A DNA stretch of 64,000 bases from Prolixibacteraceae bacterium. Lineage in GTDB: Bacteria; Bacteroidota; Bacteroidia; Bacteroidales; Prolixibacteraceae. Shown here piece by piece: positions 1 to 10,300 of this stretch. The DNA is taken from positions 151,644 to 215,643 of the forward strand of contig JANQHI010000008.1 in assembly GCA_028282705.1 (NCBI GenBank), read 5' to 3'. Every line of letters begins with the position of its first letter. The first letter of the stretch is position 1. Made by a program: the position numbers and the translations under genes. The notes below the pieces were generated by a model. That model ran no database searches and had not been told where the DNA came from. It saw nothing but the letters and a program-made list of their open reading frames with translations.

Positions 1-234
1 GTGAGGCTGGTAGGGGTGCGTTATAGCCACCTTATTGGAGGGGCTTACCAGATCAATTTATTTGAAGACACATCTGAGTCAATCAAACTTTACCAGGCTA
101 TAGACAAAGTACGCACCCGTTTTGGGCAGGATGCAGTAAGGCGTGCCATAACTTTAGGGACCAGGGGAATAGGGAAAATGAGCAACCCATTTAATGGGCA
201 GCCACCCATTATCCCTGCACACAGGAGGGTGTAA
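1..234 (+). CDS. Y-family DNA polymerase (DinB/Pol IV-like), C-terminal end
   Basis: Only the last 77 or so codons are in the window; the gene starts upstream, so the GTG at position 1 is not a real start. The text reads like the little-finger end of a translesion polymerase: RLVGVRYSHL, then QINLFED, LYQAIDKVRTRFG and a basic end. These polymerases copy past damaged template bases. Its stop overlaps the ATG of the DnaE-type polymerase by one base (TAATG), so the two are translationally coupled and probably form a damage-tolerance pair. Whether it is classical DinB or an ImuB-like, catalytically dead protein cannot be told without the N-terminal catalytic part. Confidence 0.8.
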   Translation: MRLVGVRYSHLIGGAYQINLFEDTSESIKLYQAIDKVRTRFGQDAVRRAITLGTRGIGKMSNPFNGQPPIIPAHRRV

Positions 235-3200
235 TGTTTTTAAATTGCCATACATATTATAGTTACAAATTTGGCACATTTTCAGTGGCTGACCTTTTAA
301 AAGAAGCATCTGAAAAAGGGGCTACTTCTTTGGTACTTACTGATGTTAACAGTACTTCGGCCTGCCTTGATTTTATAAGGCATTGCCCTGAAAAACACAT
401 AAAGCCTATAGTTGGGGTTGATTTTAGGAATGGGGCTCAGCAAAAATACATTGGTATTGCACGAAATAATAAAGGGTTTAAGGAGTTAAATCAGCATCTT
501 TCCCAATATTCCCATGCAGAAAAAAATTTTCCACGGAAAGCCCCACCATTTAACCAGGCATATGTAGTTTACCCATTTGGCAGCCTTGAATACCATGAAT
601 TAAGGGAAAATGAGTATATAGGGATCCGCCCTTCACAGCTTAGTAAGTTGCTTTTTTCTGAATGGAAAAACAGGCAGGAAAAACTGGTTATTTTGCAACC
701 TGTAACCTTCAGGGATAAAAGGGATTTTAATGTACACAGGCTGTTGCGCACAATAGATAACAACACCTTGCTTAGCAGGCTGCCAAAAACAGAAGAAGCT
801 CAACCTGACGAGATTATGCCAACCCCTGATGAGTTGGAAAAACTATTTAGCAACTACCCCCAAATCATCCAAAATACAAAAAAGGTTATAGCTGATTGCT
901 CCATTGGTTTTGAATATAAAACCCACAAAAACAAAAGGAGTTTTACCAGCTCTTTATCAGAAGATTATGAATTGATAAAAAGGGAATGCCAAAAGGGCTT
1001 GGAATATCGTTTTGGAAAGCCTTCACAGTCAGTGGTTGAACGGATGGAAAAAGAGCTAAAAGTAATTAAGCAGCTAAATTTCTGTTCTTATTTTTTGATC
1101 AACTGGGACTTGGTAAGCTATGCACGGAAGCGCGGTTTTTATTATGTAGGAAGGGGTAGTGGAGCAAATAGTATGGTGGCTTACTTGTTGAGGATCACTG
1201 ATGTAGACCCTATTGAGTTAGACCTCTATTTTGAACGTTTTATTAACCCTTCAAGGAGTTCCCCCCCCGATTTTGATATTGATTTTTCATCACGTGACAG
1301 GAATGAAATGACCCAGTACCTTTTTGACCGCCATGGGCATAAATATACTGCATTGGTTGGGTCATACAATACATTCCAATATCGCTCAATGGTTCGTGAG
1401 TTAGGGAAAGTTTTTGGGCTTCCTGCACAAGAAATAGATAAGTTGCAGGCAGCCAAAAGTTTTCATAACATTGACGAAATTGGGCAACTTGTTTTAAGGT
1501 ACAGCCAGCTCATAAAAGATATCCCCAGCCATCTTAGCGTACATTCCAGTGGGATTGTTATCTCTAAGGAACCTATTACTGCTTACACGGCCACCATGAT
1601 GCCCCCAAAAGGTTTCCCAACAACACACTTTAGTATGCTGGAGGCAGAGGATATTGGGCTGGCTAAATTTGATATACTGGGGCAACGTGGGTTAAGCAAA
1701 ATAAAAGATTCCCTTGAAATAATAACCAATAATAATGGGAAGCAGGTTGATATATATAACATCAGCAAATTTAAAAAAGATGAAAAAGTAAAAGAGCTCT
1801 TGATGCAGGGTAAAACCATTGGTTGTTTTTACGTGGAATCCCCTGCTATGAGGATGTTGCTCAAAAAGCTGGAAGCTGATGATTACCTGCGTTTGGTAGC
1901 TGCCAGTTCCATTATCCGCCCAGGGGTATCAAAGAGTGGGATGATGAGGGAATACATCCTGCGTTACCGTGACCCTGCAAGGAGGGCTGCTGCACAAAAG
2001 GCATTGCCTGAATTGTATAAACACCTTGAAGAAACATATGGTGTAATGGTTTATCAGGAGGATGTGATTAAAATAGCCCATTATTTTGCTGAACTTACCC
2101 TGGCAGAAGCAGATATATTACGCAGGGGGATGTCATGGAAATATAAGCAACGCAGCGAGTTTGGGAAGGTAAGGGGCAAGTTTTTTATGAATTGTGTAAA
2201 AAAAGGCTATCCTTTAAAAGTTATTGAAGGTGTATGGAAGCAAATTGAAAGTTTTGCAAATTATGCCTTTTCAAAAGGGCATTCTGCTTCTTATGCCGTG
2301 GAGAGTTTCCAGGCACTTTACCTGAAAGCACATTACCCACTGGAGTATATAGTAGCTACCATTAACAATGGGGGTGGTTTTTACCGCCCTGAGTTGTATG
2401 TGCATGAAGCGCGCATGCATGGTGCCAACATTGAGTTACCTTGTGTAAACCATAGCAATTTTGCCACAACCATTATGGATGAAACTATCTACCTTGGGTT
2501 GGGGCTAATAAAAAATATGGAATTAAGCATATTGCAGAGGATAGCCTATGAACGCTGCCATGGTGGGGCTTTCAGTAATTTACAAGATTTCCTTGACCGT
2601 GCCCCAATAGCATTGGAGCAGTTGTCAACCCTGATTAGGGTTGGGGCTTTCCGTTTTACAGGGAAACCAAAAAAAGAATTGCTGTGGGATGCCCATTTTT
2701 TGCTTGGAAGTACTAAAAAAGTAAAGGCAGAAAGGACACTTTTCAATCAGGAAGTAAAAGAGTTTACTTTGCCAGAATTATATTCACATGAACTGGAAGG
2801 GGCTTATGATGAAATAGAAATACTAGGGTTCCCTGTAACTGTTTCCCCATTCAAAATGGTAGATGGCCTGCCTGCTGTAAACCTTACGGCCAAAAAGCTT
2901 TATAACATGGTGGGGGAGGTAGTTGAAATAGTTGGTTACCTTGTCCATGTAAAGAGGACGCAAACTGATGGGGGCAAAAGCATGAGCTTTGGTGTTTTTA
3001 TTGACCAGGAAGGGGATTGGATAGATACAGTACAGTTCCCAAACATAGCTGCCCGTTTCCCTTTTACTGGCCCAGGATGTTATTTGATTAAAGGGAAAGT
3101 AGTTACTGAATTTGATTTTATAAGCATTGAAGTTGCTGAACTTCAAAGGTTGCCAAATGTTAACCTTGATGAGCCTTCAACAAGGTTAAGGAAGAAAAAA

Positions 3201-3239
3201 CGTTCAAGGAAAATAATGTATAAAAATGCCATGAACTAA
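234..3239 (+). CDS. DNA polymerase III alpha-type (DnaE/ImuC-like, error-prone)
   Basis: A C-family polymerase of 1001 residues, shorter than replicative DnaE (about 1160 or more). Domains in order: PHP-like region (about 1-200), the palm with GRGSGANS near residue 307 and the catalytic-Asp motif PDFDIDFS near 345, fingers, and an OB-fold region (about 880-970). The first PHP metal motif, usually H-x-H, reads NCHTYYS, so one His is missing and PHP metal binding is probably impaired. An AGGAGG-like stretch lies just before the ATG. The length and the coupling to a Y-family polymerase suggest a translesion or mutagenesis role rather than the replicative enzyme. The basic C-terminal tail (RKKKRSRK) is likely exposed. 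It is less likely to be the only DnaE of the cell. Confidence 0.85.
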   Translation: MFLNCHTYYSYKFGTFSVADLLKEASEKGATSLVLTDVNSTSACLDFIRHCPEKHIKPIVGVDFRNGAQQKYIGIARNNKGFKELNQHLSQYSHAEKNFPRKAPPFNQAYVVYPFGSLEYHELRENEYIGIRPSQLSKLLFSEWKNRQEKLVILQPVTFRDKRDFNVHRLLRTIDNNTLLSRLPKTEEAQPDEIMPTPDELEKLFSNYPQIIQNTKKVIADCSIGFEYKTHKNKRSFTSSLSEDYELIKRECQKGLEYRFGKPSQSVVERMEKELKVIKQLNFCSYFLINWDLVSYARKRGFYYVGRGSGANSMVAYLLRITDVDPIELDLYFERFINPSRSSPPDFDIDFSSRDRNEMTQYLFDRHGHKYTALVGSYNTFQYRSMVRELGKVFGLPAQEIDKLQAAKSFHNIDEIGQLVLRYSQLIKDIPSHLSVHSSGIVISKEPITAYTATMMPPKGFPTTHFSMLEAEDIGLAKFDILGQRGLSKIKDSLEIITNNNGKQVDIYNISKFKKDEKVKELLMQGKTIGCFYVESPAMRMLLKKLEADDYLRLVAASSIIRPGVSKSGMMREYILRYRDPARRAAAQKALPELYKHLEETYGVMVYQEDVIKIAHYFAELTLAEADILRRGMSWKYKQRSEFGKVRGKFFMNCVKKGYPLKVIEGVWKQIESFANYAFSKGHSASYAVESFQALYLKAHYPLEYIVATINNGGGFYRPELYVHEARMHGANIELPCVNHSNFATTIMDETIYLGLGLIKNMELSILQRIAYERCHGGAFSNLQDFLDRAPIALEQLSTLIRVGAFRFTGKPKKELLWDAHFLLGSTKKVKAERTLFNQEVKEFTLPELYSHELEGAYDEIEILGFPVTVSPFKMVDGLPAVNLTAKKLYNMVGEVVEIVGYLVHVKRTQTDGGKSMSFGVFIDQEGDWIDTVQFPNIAARFPFTGPGCYLIKGKVVTEFDFISIEVAELQRLPNVNLDEPSTRLRKKKRSRKIMYKNAMN

Positions 3240-3274
3240 TTAATTTGCATGGCACTTAAAATAAATGTAGAAAC

Positions 3275-4150
3275 ATGAAATTTGGAAAAGTATCAAACCC
3301 GGAAACCATTGATCTTACCCTGCCTCAGGATAGTTTTGGCCCTTCTGTTGTTTTTGCTGGTAAAAACCTTCAACATCCTAATATATATGTGGGGTGTGCA
3401 AAATGGAACAGGGCAGACCTGAAGAACTTTTACCCAAGAGGTACAAAAGATGAGCTGGCCTATTATTCAACACAATTTAACTGTATTGAACTGAACGCCA
3501 CATTTTACAGGTTTTTCCCTCCTGAACAATTTGAAAAGTGGAAAGAAAAAACGCCAGGAGGTTTTAAGTTTTTCCCAAAAATAACACAAGATATCAGCCA
3601 CTTTAAAAGGCTTAATAATGTTGAGAAATTGGTTGAAGAATACCTACATGCTGCAACACGCCTGGAAGAGAAGCTGGGGATGGTTTTTTTGCAATTGCAC
3701 AACAATTTTTCCCCAAAGGATTTTGAACGTGTAGAGCGTTTTATTGAAGGCTGGCCAAAAGGAATCCCTTTGGCAATAGAATTCCGCCATACTGACTGGT
3801 ATAATAACCCTGAAATATCAGCCAAATTGTATAAGCTATTGGAGGGTAATAATATATCCAATATTATTGTTGACACTGCAGGCAGGAGGGATTTGCTTCA
3901 CATGCATTTAACTTCGCCACAGGCATTTGTGCGCTATGTAGGAGCCAACCACCCCACAGATTATATGAGGTTGGATGATTGGGTACATAGGGTAAAACAG
4001 TGGGTGGCACAAGGGATTGAAGATATTTATTTCTTTGTCCACCAAAATATGGAAGTCGAGTCCCCACTACTATCAAAATATTTTATTGAAAAATTAAATA
4101 AAGAGATAGGTACTGATTTAAAAGCCCCACAAGTGCTGCCTCCCAAATAA
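3275..4150 (+). CDS. DUF72 family protein (YecE-like)
   Basis: A 291-residue protein with a TIM-barrel-like DUF72 domain. Family hallmarks are YVGCAKWNRADLKNFYP near residue 38, LNATFYRFFPPEQFEKW, the GFKFFPKITQDISH stretch and LAIEFRHTDWYN around 168. The biochemical role of DUF72 proteins is not established; they are soluble and widespread. The gene follows the polymerase gene by 35 bp on the same strand and may share its transcript. A hairpin with a T run about 100 bp downstream probably ends that transcript. The family call is firm; no function is proposed. Confidence 0.9.
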   Translation: MKFGKVSNPETIDLTLPQDSFGPSVVFAGKNLQHPNIYVGCAKWNRADLKNFYPRGTKDELAYYSTQFNCIELNATFYRFFPPEQFEKWKEKTPGGFKFFPKITQDISHFKRLNNVEKLVEEYLHAATRLEEKLGMVFLQLHNNFSPKDFERVERFIEGWPKGIPLAIEFRHTDWYNNPEISAKLYKLLEGNNISNIIVDTAGRRDLLHMHLTSPQAFVRYVGANHPTDYMRLDDWVHRVKQWVAQGIEDIYFFVHQNMEVESPLLSKYFIEKLNKEIGTDLKAPQVLPPK

Positions 4151-4245
4151 AATTTATTAGCCTTTAGTTTTCTCTCCAATGGCTTATGGTACACAATTTT
4201 TGGAGGCAAACCAGAGGTTAGTTGATATATTTAACCATAGAATTT

Positions 4246-4281
4246 AAAGAGTGGCTATTATGCATAAGTCACTCTTTTTTT
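4246..4281 (+). terminator. Rho-independent terminator after the DUF72 gene
   Basis: AAAGAGTG (4246-4253) pairs with CACTCTTT (4270-4277), and the right arm runs into seven T residues (4275-4281). It lies between the DUF72 stop and the GTG of the TcB-TcC gene, so the toxin genes are likely transcribed from their own promoter downstream of here. Confidence 0.7.
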
Positions 4282-4354
4282 GTAACTTGTATATCACTGT
4301 TTATAAATCTTATTGCTAAAAAAATTTCATGAGGTGAGCTAACAAAATAAAATT

Positions 4355-7300
4355 GTGAAAAATAATAACCACCAAAGGCCAATAAAGGAGGATCAACCTA
4401 CTATTGCTTCTTTAACTTCAGAACAAGCCACAAAAAGCAATGCTATTGAGGTTCCTCAAATAACGCTTCCTAAGGGAGGAGGTGCCATTAAAGGTATTGA
4501 CGAAAAATTTGAAGTAAATGCTGCCAATGGTACAGTGAACCTGTCATTGGGTTTTCCTTTAAGCAAGGGTAGGAATGGATTTACCCCATCCCTTGGTTTA
4601 GCATATAATTCAGGGGCAGGGAATAGCCCCTTTGGGTTGGGGTGGCATTTAAACATTTCATCCATTGTTAGGAAAACAGATAAAGGCATCCCACGTTACC
4701 ATGAAGGCAAAGAGGATACTTTTATGCTAAGTGGTACAGAAGACCTGGTGCCTTTCCTGAAAAAGAATGCCAGTGGGCAATGGGTAAAAGAGGAGAAAAC
4801 AACAGCAGGTAATTATACTGTAAAAAGGTATTGCCCAAGGATTGAGGGGGAATTTGCAAGGATAGAAAAAATCACCCACTCCAACTATGGCACTTATTGG
4901 AAAGTAACAACAGGAGATAATATTGCCACTATTTTTGGCAGGAGTACAAATGCAAGGATAGCTGACCCTGAAGATGCAACAAAGGATTTTAAATGGTTGG
5001 CTGAATTCAGTTATGATGATAAAGGCAACTGGATAAAATACAGCTATAAAGCAGAAAACCTGGAAAATGTACCCATTGTTTTGCATGAGCAAAACCGCCA
5101 TGATGGGCTTGCTAAAATTGCAAATACCTATTTAAAATCTGTCAGGTATGGGAACAAAAAACCATATTACGCAAATCCTTCAAAACCTTATGACCCTGAT
5201 GACCCTACCCAAACACCTGGTTCAGAAGATGAAGCACATTTTTTTGAGTTAGTGTTTGATTATGGGGAACATCATGCTGATATCCCAAAAACACAAGAGG
5301 AACCTTCCCAGAAATGGGGATGTAGGATTGACCCTTTTTCTTTTTTCAGGGCAGGTTTTGAAGTCAGGACTTACCGCCTGTGCAAAAGGGTGTTGATGTT
5401 CCATAAGTTCCAGGAACTGGGCAGTGAGCCATACCTGGTAAAATCATTGGATTTAAGTTATGAAGCTTCCAATATAAATAACTCAGGGGATTCTGAAATA
5501 ACCTATCTGGCATCTGCTACACAGAGTGGATACATAAAAAAAGAAGATGGCAATTACTCTAAAAAATCACTTCCAAAAATTGAATATGAATACCAATCCC
5601 TTGTTTGGGATAAATCAATTAATCAGGTTAGCCAGGAGAGCCTGGCAAATGCACCAGTGGGGTTAACCAATAATTACCAATGGGTTGACCTTTATAATGA
5701 AGGCATACCAGGTATTTTCCATGAACAGCCAAGGGGGTGGTATTACAAAGAAAACCTGGGAAATATTGATGGGAAAGGTGCACAATTTGCTGCTGCTACA
5801 AAAATAGGTTCATTGCCTTCATTTACAGGGTTAAATGAAGGAAGCCTGGTGCTGCAGGACATTGAAGTAAATGGGGAAAAGCAGGTGGTGGCAAACACTA
5901 TTGGGGTGAAAGGGTTTTGGGAATTGGAACCTGAAGGGCAAGGCCAGAAAAGTGTGGGTAATTTCACTGCTTTTAAAAAGATGCCCAATATTGATTGGAA
6001 AGATCCGGACACCAAACTTATTGACCTAACTGGGGATGGTAGACCTGACCTGGTTGTATCAGAAGAACTGGCATTTACCTGGTATACCTCCAAAGGGAAA
6101 GAAGGTTATGATGAAGCCCAAAGAACATTTAAAGCACAAGATGAAAATACAGGGCCTGCTATCATATTTTCAGATACTACACAGAGTATCTTCCTGGCTG
6201 ATATGACAGGTGATGGTTTAAGTGATATTGCCAGGATAAGGAATGGTGGAATCTGTTTTTGGGCGAATATGGGGTATGGAAATTATAGCGCTAAAGTTGC
6301 TATGAGCAATGCACCTGTATTTGACCATCCTGGCCATTTTAACCCTGCTTATTTGCACCTGGCAGATGTGAGTGGTACAGGGGCTACTGATATTATTTAT
6401 TTAGGGAAAAACAAGTTCAAAGCATTTATCAACCAAAATGGCAATTCTTGGAGTGATGCCCATGAGGTTAACCCCTTCCTGCAAATTGAAAACCACAGCA
6501 AGTTATCAGTAATTGACCTTTTAGGTACAGGCACCAGTTGCATTGTTATGTCTACTCACATTCCTAGCAAGCACCCAATGCAATATATTGACTTGATGGG
6601 AAGCAAAAAGCCCCATATCCTTAAAGGGTATAAAAACAATTTTGGGAAAGAAGTTTCTTTTGAATATAAAAGCTCCACCTATTTCTACCTGAAAGACAAA
6701 AAAGAGGGGGCTCCCTGGATTACAAAACTGCCTTTTCCTGTGCATATAGTTGCCAAAACAACAGTCCTTGATAAAATTGCAGATGTGCGTTTTACCAATG
6801 AGTACAGTTACCACCATGGTTATTATGACCATGAAGAAAGGGAATTCAGGGGGTTTGGAAGGGTAGACCAGTTGGATTCTGAATATTATCCTGAATGGGC
6901 ACAGAACAATGCCACTAATTTGTTAGAAAAATCAGAAGAACTTTACCAGCAACCTGTGTTGTCTAAAACCTGGTACCACACTGGTGCTTATTTGGATAAG
7001 GAAAAAGTTTTAACCCATTTTAAAGATGAGTATTGGCATAAAAAATTTAACAGGAGGTTTCCTTCTGAAAGTTTGAATGTTACTGAACCTGAGTTGGTTG
7101 ATGCTAAGCTTTCACCTGAAATAAAAGGATTACATGGAAAGGAGTATAGGGAAGCCATTAGGGCTTGCAAGGGGATGGTGTTAAGGCAGGAAGTGTTTGC
7201 CATGGATGCACCTCAAGATGCCACTGAAAGCCAACTTAAGCTCCAGATGAAGCCCTACACTGTGGCTACCCATAACTGTAACATCCAACTCAAACAGCCC

Positions 7301-10300
7301 AGGGAAGGTAACCCACATGGTGTTTTTGTAGTTACTGAAAGCGAAGAAATTACCATCCACTATGAAAGGGATGAAACAGATTATCGTTTGCAGCATAACC
7401 TCAACACCAACATTGATGAAATGGGCAACATCCTTGAAAGTGCTGCGGTGGTTTATGGCAGGAAACAAGCCAAGGCCAATGCTGAATTTTCAGGTTTATC
7501 CAGCAGTATAACTGATTTTTCAGAAGATGTATTGAACAATGATTCAACACAGAAAACCCAGTTGCAAAATGCTTTTGCCAATAATATTAATTCCATTAAA
7601 AGTGCCCAAACCAAAACCAATATCACTTACACCCAAAATATTTTTGCCAAATATGATGATGGGGTTACACAGCATGATGATGTTGATTTGCCACATGTTT
7701 ACAGGTTAAGGCTCCCTTCAGAAACAAAGACATTTGAAATAACAGGTTTGGCACCTTCTAGTGAACTATTCCAGCTAACAGAATTTGATAATATCCTGGC
7801 TAATGCTAATGATATTGGTTACCATGAGCAGGCAACTGCTGGCATACAAAAAAGGCTTGTAGAGCATATCAAAACCAAATATTTGGGTGACACCTTAAAT
7901 GAGTTAGGCTTTGGCTTTTTTGAACCATTAGGTTTAACTTATCAGAGCTACCAATTAGCTTTTACCACAGATTTGGTTAAGGATATATACATCCAGGCCG
8001 GGGCAGAGTTGAAGGTTGATGGGAATGATGTGAGCAGTATTATTGAATCCAGTGGTGGTTATTCCAATATTAATGGCAGTTTATGGATACGTTCAGGTAT
8101 TAGCCATTTAAAAACTGATGCAAGGGAAAATGTTGCCAATGTAAAAAACAGGTTTTATTCTCCAATTAAATATGAAGGCCCTTTGGGGGAAACCACTGCT
8201 GTTACTTATGATACAGAAACATTTGCAGGCAATATAAGGAACAATGATGGTTATTACCTTCATATAAAAAAAACAAAGGATGCTGTAGGTAACAAAACCC
8301 AGGTTGATGTTTTTAACTACCGCACATTATCACCCTCCAGGATGGTTGATGTAAATGCTAACCCTGTTTCAGTTTTATTTGATGAATTGGGTTTGGTAAA
8401 AGCAGTTGCTGTTGAAGGTAATGGGGTTTATACAGATACCTCGGAAACATCTGTAAATGTATTAACCCCTGCTGATAGCCTTTCAGGGTTGAAGGATTAC
8501 ACAGATACTGGTGATGCTACATTAGAGGAGCAACTTTTTGAGGCTGCTAATTCAAGCCATACAAACACAACACAGCTGGCAAGTGCAGGTAATGGTTTGT
8601 TGCAACAAGCTACCACACGTTTTATATATAATATTGATAAATATGAAAAAACAGGGGAACCAGTGGTTATTGTTACTGTAAGGCGCGAACAACATTTTGC
8701 TGATAATAATGCAAGCAAAATACAATTCAGTTTCAATTATTTAAATGGCCAGGGGAAAATTGTTATGGCAAAAGAGCAGGCCAGTCCTGGGCTTTCATAT
8801 TACATGGAAAATAGTGTATTAAAGCAAAAAGATACCAGCCCTGAGTTAAGGTGGAGGGCAAATGGCAGGGTAGTTCTCAATAATAAAGGAAAACCTGTCA
8901 AACAGTATGAGCCCTATTTCAGCACTAATTTTTTATATGAAAACTCACAGGAATTGGTTGAAATGGGGGTGACACCTATCCTTTATTATGACCCTCTGGG
9001 GCGTTTGGTAAAAACAAAATTTCCTGATGGCACTCTGTCAAAGGTGGAATTTGATCCTTGGAAGCAGGTTCATTATGACCAAAATGATACAGTGTTGGAT
9101 GATGAATGTACCTGGTACAAACGCAGGACAAATAATACCAGGGCTGATTTCATCAGTGAGGCCAACCAGCAACAGGCAGCCCAAAAAGCTGCAGCACATG
9201 CAAACTCCCCTTTGTCATTATACTTTGATACATTAGGTAGGCCTGTTTTCAGGGTTGAACACAATGGCAAAGATGCTGGTGGAAAGGACAAGCTTTATTC
9301 TACATTTATAAACCTTGATATTGAAGGCAATACCAGGGATGTCAAAGATACCAGGGGAAACCTGGTTATGGAGTATAAATATGATATGCTGGGGCACAGG
9401 GTTTTACAAAATAGCATGGATGCAGGAAAACGTTGGGTACTGAATAATAATATGAATAACCCAGTTTTTAGTTGGGATTGCAGGGGGCATCTGTATACCT
9501 TTTCCTATGATGCCATCCAGCGCCTGTTAAGCAAAAAAGTAAGTGGCGGTGATGGGTTTACCCCATTGGACAGCATCTATGAAAGGTTGGTTTATGGGGA
9601 AGGCCAGCCCAATGAAATACAGGATAACCTAAGGGGGCAGGTTCACAGTACATATGACATGGCAGGAAAAAATCAAAACCTGCAATTTGATTTTAAAGGC
9701 AACCTGTTGAAATCTTCCAGGGAATTTAATTCTAACTATAAGGATATACCCAACTGGGATGCTTTAAGCTTAACCAACCCTGCACTGTTTGACCCAGGTT
9801 TAACAGCTTATATAACCACCCAAAAATATGATGCTTTAAGCAGGGTAACAGAAACCACAACCCCTGATGGAAGTATTACTAGCCCAGGATATAATGAAGC
9901 AAGCCTATTAAGTAACTTGTCTGTAAACCAAACAGATGCATCTGAAAAATTATTTATTAAAAGTATTTCATATGATGCCAAAAGACAAAGGGAAAAGGTT
10001 ATTTATGGGGATAAGAATGGGAACAACCTGGCTACCACAACATTTGGATATGATAAGGATACCTTCAGGCTGGTTCACCTAAAAACTGTGAAGGCAGATA
10101 ATAGTTTATTGCAAGACCTCTATTATACTTATGACCCAGTTGGTAATATTACTGAAATTGAAGACAAAGCCATTCCTGCAAAATTTTTCAATAACCAAAA
10201 AATTGAAGGGAAAGGGAAATATAATTATGACCCATTGTACAGGCTAAAGGAAGCTGAAGGCAGGGAGCATGCAGGGCAGGCCATAAATTTTGGGCAATGT

